Shown piece after piece: positions 59,488 to 64,000 of a stretch of 64,000 nt of DNA. The first letter of the stretch is position 1, and each line of letters begins with the position of its first letter. Under the pieces are notes generated by a model. That model was not told the origin of the DNA. It was given only the letters and a program-made list of their open reading frames with translations, and searched no databases. This stretch comes from Roseibium sp. (GTDB lineage Bacteria > Pseudomonadota > Alphaproteobacteria > Rhizobiales > Stappiaceae): positions 59,886 to 123,885 of the forward strand of contig JAEPML010000016.1 of the NCBI GenBank assembly GCA_017643925.1. The letters are read 5' to 3'. Position numbers and translations under genes: made by a program.

Positions 59488-60422
59488 TGACACATTAATT
59501 TTCCGATTTTAGGACACTACATGATAAGCGAATAAGATTGGAATTATGGATCGGAAAATGACTACATCTGCGGCCTCTGCCGCCACAGTAGTTGTTTTCG
59601 CGAGTTTTCTCACTAGCGTTCTCAATTCGGGGACTTTTGTACACCTGACGGCACCCGAATTGTGTATGCGAGGAGACTGGTTGCTTTTAATTTGAATAGG
59701 GCTATTGCAGACATCGGCCAGCTAAGCACACGGATACAGATCTCACCGTTTGGTGGGCTCGGAGGGACCTTCACCAAAAATTAACATAAGATATTGATCT
59801 TAAACTAAAATTTAGAACTCTCAAATCACCAGAACGACAACGTTTTCTCGCTGTGATCGGCAACGTGTACGTATGTAGACGATATGTCAACAACGCTTGC
59901 ACAACATGATCTCCTAGCTCGTTTAAGACTTCAGCCCGCAGCGGGCCAACATATTGCCGGGAGCCGACGCCTTCCGCAATCACACCGCTGCGTTCAAAAG
60001 GACCCGTAAGCGGGACTCTACGGTTGACGCGATACGTAAAACTTAAAACTCGGGTGGGAAGCGGACTTTCGTTGCTGAAAGAACAAATGGCTGCTGAGCG
60101 GGTTTAGCTACCAAGCCCCAATTTCAAGCCGAGTTCTATATTGGGTGGAGAATGTGATTTTGCTCCGCTGTAAACCAAGGTCGGCTTTTTCGGCCAATTA
60201 CGATATTCACGACTTGAAAAAATTGTCTAGGCCGATCGAAGGAGACTTAACATGGTGAAAAGCAGACACGCCATTCCCGCCAAATCAGAAACTATTGCCT
60301 GGTAAACAAATTAAGATTGATCATGATTTTAAAAATGGAAACAATTGTTTACCTCATCTTAATCAGTTTTTTAATAAGAACACTTACATAACCTTAGGGC
60401 ATTTTCGATTCGGAGTTTTTCA
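59488..60422. other. AT-rich inserted sequence between truncated comM and the CHASE3 receptor
   Basis: No recognisable gene was found in these 935 bases. The left edge reads TAGTGACACATTAATTTTCC, and the 10-mer ATTTTCCGAT recurs inverted about 50 bases on, which resembles the protein-binding repeats at transposon ends. Short frames occur, for example 59,546-59,695 (49 residues, one hydrophobic stretch) and 59,771-59,983 minus, but neither has a ribosome-binding site or known motif. The last 120 bases are AT-rich and probably hold the receptor promoter. Confidence 0.6.
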
Positions 60423-63080
60423 GTGCGCTTTAAAAACATAAAGACGAAATCAAAGATTTACATAGGATTTGCAGCCCCGATAGGGCTACTGATCGTGCTG
60501 AGTATGACAGCCTATTTTTCCATTGGCCGGCTCATTCAGACTGACCAATGGGTCCAACATACGCACACTGTGCTCGCCAAGGCATCCGGGGTCGTTTCCG
60601 CTGCCAAAAATATGGAAACAGGAATGCGTGGCTACTTGCTGGCGGGCAAAGAAGAGTTCCTCGATCCATACAATCAGGGCGAAGCTGTCACATACGCTTC
60701 CATCGAGAAACTCCAGAGAACTGTCGACGACAATCCGGCGCAGGTCGAAAGGCTTGCGGAAGCCATGACCATCCTGCGGGAATGGCAAGCTAACGTCACC
60801 GAACCAACGATCGAACTGCGGCGGCAGATAGGCGATGCGAAGACCATGAACGATATGGCGGCCTTGGTTGGGGAAGCCCGTGGCAAGCAATTTTTCGACA
60901 AGTTTCGTGAGCAAATAGCGATCTTTATCGATCGTGAGGCAGCGCTGTTGGCAGAGCGCAGAAAGGAATTCGAAACCGCGAAGCAGGAAGTCAGCGCTGC
61001 CAGCGAAAAAACAGCCGATGCTTTGAAGTGGATTGACCATACACACAAGGTGCTCGCCGCTGGTCAGCGCGTCTTAGCAGCCGCGGTCGACATGGAGACC
61101 GGCATGCGTGGCTTCGTGGTCGGCGGTCAGGATGAGTTCCTGGAGCCCTACAATTGGGGACAAAAAGCCTTTTTTGAAGAGATCGCAACGCTTCAGCAGA
61201 CCGTCAGCGACAACCCCCCTCAAGTGGAGCGTCTCAAAAAAGCCGAGGACCTTATTGCGGACTGGATCAACAACGTGACTGAGGCGCAGATCGCCCTCCG
61301 CCGCGAGGTCACTTCCGGTGTGCGTCCCTATGACGATGTCATCCGTAAAATCCAGCGCAAGGAAGGCAAGAAGTACTTCGACACATTCCGGACCGTCATG
61401 AACGAGTTCCATGACATTGAAGCAAAGCTTATCGTTGAAAGACAAAAAACGGCAGATGCCGCCATGGAGGCCGCCACAGCCAGTCTCAAGACCATGGCGG
61501 AAAACGAGGCCTGGGTGAGCCACACCTACGAAGTGATCGCAGCGGCAAATGTAATACTTTCACAGGCTGTCAACATGGAAACCGGCATGCGCGGTTATCT
61601 GCTTGCGGGTAAAGAAGAGTTCCTTGAGCCCTATAATATCGGACAAACGGCATTTTACGATAAGGTCGCGGCCATGCAGGAAACCGTCGACGACAATCCT
61701 GCCCAAGTTCAGCTCATGGGCGAAATAGCAGAGACAATCAAGGCTTGGCAGACAAACGTCACAGAACCAACGATTGCACTCCGCCGAGAAATTGGCGATG
61801 CCAAAACCATGGACGATATGGCCGACCTTGTCGGTGAAGCACGAGGCAAGCAGTATTTCGATGCTTTTCGTAGTGTGATGGCGGAATTCCAGGCCGAGGA
61901 ACAAGCCCTGATGGACCAACGTCTTGCCGCCAAGGAGGAAACGGTCAGCACAACAAATACGGTTGTCTTCGGGGTTACAACCTTTGCTCTCCTGTTCAGC
62001 GGTGTGCTTGCCTGGCTGATTGGATCAGGCATTGCCAACCCCTTGAACGCCATGACTGGAAGCATGAAGCGCATTGCCGCCGGAGAAACATCAACGGAAG
62101 TTCCAGGCTCCGGGCGCCGGGACGAAATCGGCGACATGTCCGCTGCGGTCCAGATCTTCAAGGACAACGCCATCGCCAAGGAACGCCTGGAAGCAGAGCA
62201 AAAAGAAGCTCAAGTTCGCTCTGAAGAAGAAAAACGGCTGGCCCAGATCCAGATGGCCAACGATCTTGAAAACGCCGTGAAGGCGGTGGTTCAGTCCATT
62301 GCGGGCGCTGCTGCCCAGATGCGGTCCACAGCGGAAAACATGTCACAAATCTCCGAGGACGCAACACACAAATCGACTTCTATTGCGGGTGCGACGGAAG
62401 AGGCATCCGCAAATGTTCAGACAGTGGCTGCGGCCTCAGAGGAAATGTCGAGCTCGATCGCAGAGATCAACCGGCAGGTTGATACGGCGCTTGAAGTTGC
62501 CACAAATGCGGAGAAGACCAGCCGCGATGCCACCGACACAATGAAGGCGCTCGATGACATGTCTCAGAATGTCGGCACCGTCGTCAGCATGATCAACGAC
62601 ATTGCAGAGCAAACGAACCTTCTGGCGCTTAACGCAACGATTGAGGCGGCACGTGCCGGAGAGGCCGGAAAAGGATTTGCGGTGGTGGCCTCCGAAGTCA
62701 AGTCTCTCGCAAGCCAAACCGCCAAGGCGACCAGTGAGATCGAGGAACAGGTCACCGCGATGCAGGGCGCGACCAACAGTTCAGTTCAATCCATTGACAA
62801 GATCCGGTCCGTGATATCCCAGATTTCCGAAACCTCGGCATCGATCGCTTCGTCTGTCCAGCAGCAAAACGCCTCGACCCAAGAGATCTCGCGAAACGCC
62901 CAGGAAGCTGCAATAGGAACGCAGGATGTGGCAAACAACATCTCTGTTGTGCAGATGTCCATGCGAAAGAATGGTACTGCCGCAGGCGAAGTTCTGACGT
63001 CCGCCCAGCAACTGTTGGCCCAGGCGGAAGAACTGGATCACAAGATCGACGACTTCCTGAGCCGGTTGCGCGCAGCCTAG
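60423..63080 (+). CDS. Methyl-accepting chemotaxis protein with three tandem CHASE3 domains
   Basis: The 885-residue receptor has TM1 at about 12-34 and a long periplasmic region (35-511) made of three repeats of about 160 residues. TM2 is at about 512-534, HAMP at about 535-590, a Gln/Glu-rich coiled coil follows, and the signalling domain (about 640-880) has tip EQTNLLALNATIEAARAGEAG. Each repeat carries METGMRG (64, 224, 385), a VxDNPxQVxxL segment and the NVTExxIxLRRE/Q motif, all hallmarks of CHASE3. The start is GTG 60423 with CGGAG upstream. The gene is flanked by the truncated comM and IS remnants. No C-terminal CheR tether is visible. The ligand is unknown. Confidence 0.94.
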   Translation: MRFKNIKTKSKIYIGFAAPIGLLIVLSMTAYFSIGRLIQTDQWVQHTHTVLAKASGVVSAAKNMETGMRGYLLAGKEEFLDPYNQGEAVTYASIEKLQRTVDDNPAQVERLAEAMTILREWQANVTEPTIELRRQIGDAKTMNDMAALVGEARGKQFFDKFREQIAIFIDREAALLAERRKEFETAKQEVSAASEKTADALKWIDHTHKVLAAGQRVLAAAVDMETGMRGFVVGGQDEFLEPYNWGQKAFFEEIATLQQTVSDNPPQVERLKKAEDLIADWINNVTEAQIALRREVTSGVRPYDDVIRKIQRKEGKKYFDTFRTVMNEFHDIEAKLIVERQKTADAAMEAATASLKTMAENEAWVSHTYEVIAAANVILSQAVNMETGMRGYLLAGKEEFLEPYNIGQTAFYDKVAAMQETVDDNPAQVQLMGEIAETIKAWQTNVTEPTIALRREIGDAKTMDDMADLVGEARGKQYFDAFRSVMAEFQAEEQALMDQRLAAKEETVSTTNTVVFGVTTFALLFSGVLAWLIGSGIANPLNAMTGSMKRIAAGETSTEVPGSGRRDEIGDMSAAVQIFKDNAIAKERLEAEQKEAQVRSEEEKRLAQIQMANDLENAVKAVVQSIAGAAAQMRSTAENMSQISEDATHKSTSIAGATEEASANVQTVAAASEEMSSSIAEINRQVDTALEVATNAEKTSRDATDTMKALDDMSQNVGTVVSMINDIAEQTNLLALNATIEAARAGEAGKGFAVVASEVKSLASQTAKATSEIEEQVTAMQGATNSSVQSIDKIRSVISQISETSASIASSVQQQNASTQEISRNAQEAAIGTQDVANNISVVQMSMRKNGTAAGEVLTSAQQLLAQAEELDHKIDDFLSRLRAA
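60549..61940 (+). repeat. Three in-frame CHASE3 repeats inside the receptor gene
   Basis: Units span roughly 60,549-61,028, 61,029-61,508 and 61,509-61,940, with a period of 480-483 bases. Units 1 and 3 are closest (NMETGMRGYLLAGKEEFL shared, then IGDAKTMxDMAxLVGEARGK); unit 2 is more diverged (VDMETGMRGFVVGGQDEFL, NVTEAQIALRREVTSG). The pattern fits duplication of one module, with unit 2 older or under different selection. Confidence 0.85.
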
Positions 63081-63267
63081 GTTGTTGAAAGTGGCCCAGG
63101 TATGGACCGGACTGTAAAACGCACCTGCGCAACCTCCCTGCGCGGGTGTTGCCATGTCCTCATCTGTGTTGTGACTACATGCCTAAACGGGTAAACAAGA
63201 GCGAAGTATGCAGCGTTCTTGCGCGAAACTCTTGCTTTTTTGCGTATGAATGCGTTTGAGCTCGATC

Positions 63268-63299
63268 CGGACATTTACCTGATTGGGCACTAATGTCCG
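63268..63299. repeat. Inverted repeat CGGACATT-N16-AATGTCCG
   Basis: The perfect 8-bp arms lie 188 bases after the receptor stop, in non-coding sequence. A further ATGTCCGCA copy follows at about 63,336-63,344. It could be a regulatory dyad or an element end; nothing decides. Confidence 0.35.
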
Positions 63300-63418
63300 C
63301 ATTGGACCGTGACGACCAATCGGCCTGTTAGCAAATATGTCCGCAACTCGGTCATTTGCAACCACAGGGTTTCAAGCCTTGTAGAAGGTTTGTTTCAAGT
63401 GGGCAGGAGGAATTGCCC

Positions 63419-63672
63419 ATGTCTGACCAAGACTGGCTGACCTAAATCTTACCTGAGCGTGTCCGAAATAACTTCACACGATCTCATGAACGGCAGCGTG
63501 TCGATGATCGCCGTGTCGTCAGTAGGATTATCCACGTCATCCGCAAGGGCTTGAGACGACGGGACATGCCGAGCAGTCACTCCAAGATCGAGAAATGTGC
63601 GCAAAGATTAAGGACTGGCTGCGCATCACAACCAGACATGACTGCTCCGCACATACATTTTTTCTGAGTGCG
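63419..63672 (+). pseudogene. IS5-family transposase remnant, internally deleted
   Basis: From ATG 63419 (AGGAGG upstream) the translation begins MSDQDWLT followed by a stop, then QRVDDRRVVSRIIHVIRKGLRRRD in a nearby frame. That is the N-terminal part of IS5/IS427-type transposases (usually ...RVDDRRVISGI..VIRNGLRWRDAP). After a short gap the sequence encodes KIKDWLRITTRHDCSAHTFF, the C-terminal end of the same protein type. The central DDE domain is missing, so the element cannot transpose on its own. Coordinates cover only the recognisable transposase parts. Confidence 0.65.
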
Positions 63673-63917
63673 GGCTTAAGCCCAGATACCAAAAGGTCTA
63701 TGCTGTCATACACCAGCACTACTCGGCAAGAGTGGAGCGCTACCCAACATGCCCTAAGAATGGCGTAGAGCTTTCCGGACCAGATCAGGAACACGGGCTG
63801 GCAGTGAAGCCAAGGCACAAAAATGGTTCCACTCTTTTCCTATCACTGCATTTGTCGGGCCAATTGCTGAAATGTGTCCGTCCGATGAAGCCGGTCTTCA
63901 TGGTGGCGACGCGCTCT

Positions 63918-63941
63918 GTTACGCTGCTTTTGCAGCGTAAC
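63918..63941. repeat. Perfect hairpin at the end of the IS66-type gene
   Basis: GTTACGCTGC-TTTT-GCAGCGTAAC has 10-bp perfect arms. It overlaps the last codons and stop of the IS66-type transposase fragment, so it may act as its terminator or have arisen by local inversion. No T-run follows. Confidence 0.5.
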
Positions 63942-63999
63942 ACCAAGGCATGAGTTCGTTGATGCGATTGATCTTGTGGTCGGCAATTTGTACCAGAAC
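63919..63999 (-). CDS. IS66-family transposase, C-terminus only (cut by window edge)
   Basis: The minus strand encodes 26 residues running to TAA 63919-63921: VQIADHKINRINELMPWCYA and five more. The 'IADHKINRINELMPW' ending is the signature of the IS66 TnpC C-terminal domain. The rest of the gene, and tnpA/tnpB if present, would lie beyond the window, so its integrity cannot be judged. Confidence 0.6.
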   Translation of the reverse strand, partial: VLVQIADHKINRINELMPWCYAAKAA

Positions 64000-64000
64000 C

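Noticed and set aside
59546..59695. 49-residue frame with one hydrophobic stretch
   Set aside because: No ribosome-binding site, no known motif, and it sits in inserted sequence with transposon-end-like repeats.
59771..59983. 70-residue minus-strand frame
   Set aside because: No start signal, no family resemblance, and random-looking composition in gene-poor DNA.
63120..63148. Hairpin GCACCTGCGCA/TGCGCGGGTGT after the CHASE3 receptor
   Set aside because: The stem has mismatches and no T-run follows.

Overview
The window reads as one chromosome segment of an alphaproteobacterium with high GC. The order of housekeeping genes (trpB/trpA-accD-folC; hisB-DUF2628-hisH-hisA-hisF-hisE-coaA; hrcA divergent from rph-rdgB-hemW; glnD-murJ-trpS; Tim44-mltA-smr; RegB/RegA next to secB), the OlsB-type ornithine-lipid acyltransferase and the DUF1127/DUF2852/DUF2628 proteins point to Hyphomicrobiales, probably a Stappiaceae-like marine lineage. 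That placement is inference from gene content and order; no database was searched. No rRNA, tRNA or CRISPR array was recognised.

Layout. 1-4.7 kb: end of trpB, a terminator, two small genes, then trpA-accD-folC. 4.7-12.2 kb: an unknown exported protein, a REP-like palindrome, an AraC/methyltransferase fusion, an arginine-ornithine catabolic pair (arginase, ornithine cyclodeaminase) with a divergent Lrp regulator, a second exported protein, pyrF and a short-chain dehydrogenase. 12.3-17.4 kb: histidine operon with two inserted small DUF genes, ending in coaA and a strong bidirectional terminator. 17.4-21.2 kb: a Cache chemoreceptor and an unusual exported multidomain protein with a VHL-beta-like domain and an MliC-like end. 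21.3-29.1 kb: RegB/RegA redox two-component system, secB, a CxxC AhpD-like protein, moeB, hrcA, rph, rdgB, hemW. 29.1-40.7 kb: PHB depolymerase with an added C-terminal helix-hairpin-helix tail, a glycosyltransferase-like protein, DUF2852, a YgjP-type peptidase, a class A PBP, OlsB, a hybrid histidine kinase, Lrp and cupin genes. 40.7-51.3 kb: trpS, murJ, glnD and the coupled tim44-mltA-smr-xre cluster on the minus strand, then fxsA and a membrane acyltransferase. 51.3-58.7 kb: polA, an AT-rich foreign-looking patch, a nitronate monooxygenase-GST-MAPEG operon with a divergent LysR gene, and a Tat-exported cyclase.

The last 5 kb are accessory DNA. comM (yifB) stops just before its Walker A motif, where AT-rich sequence begins. 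That sequence carries a chemoreceptor with three tandem CHASE3 modules, an internally deleted IS5-family remnant and, at the window edge, the C-terminus of an IS66-family transposase. This is the clearest case of insertion and gene loss here, and the triple-CHASE3 receptor and the VHL/MliC protein are the most unusual proteins.

Starts were chosen from ribosome-binding sites, family N-termini and overlaps. GTG or TTG starts are proposed for accD, folC, arginase, hemW, hrcA, phaZ, the glycosyltransferase, murJ, mltA, xre, fxsA, the hybrid kinase and the triple-CHASE3 receptor.
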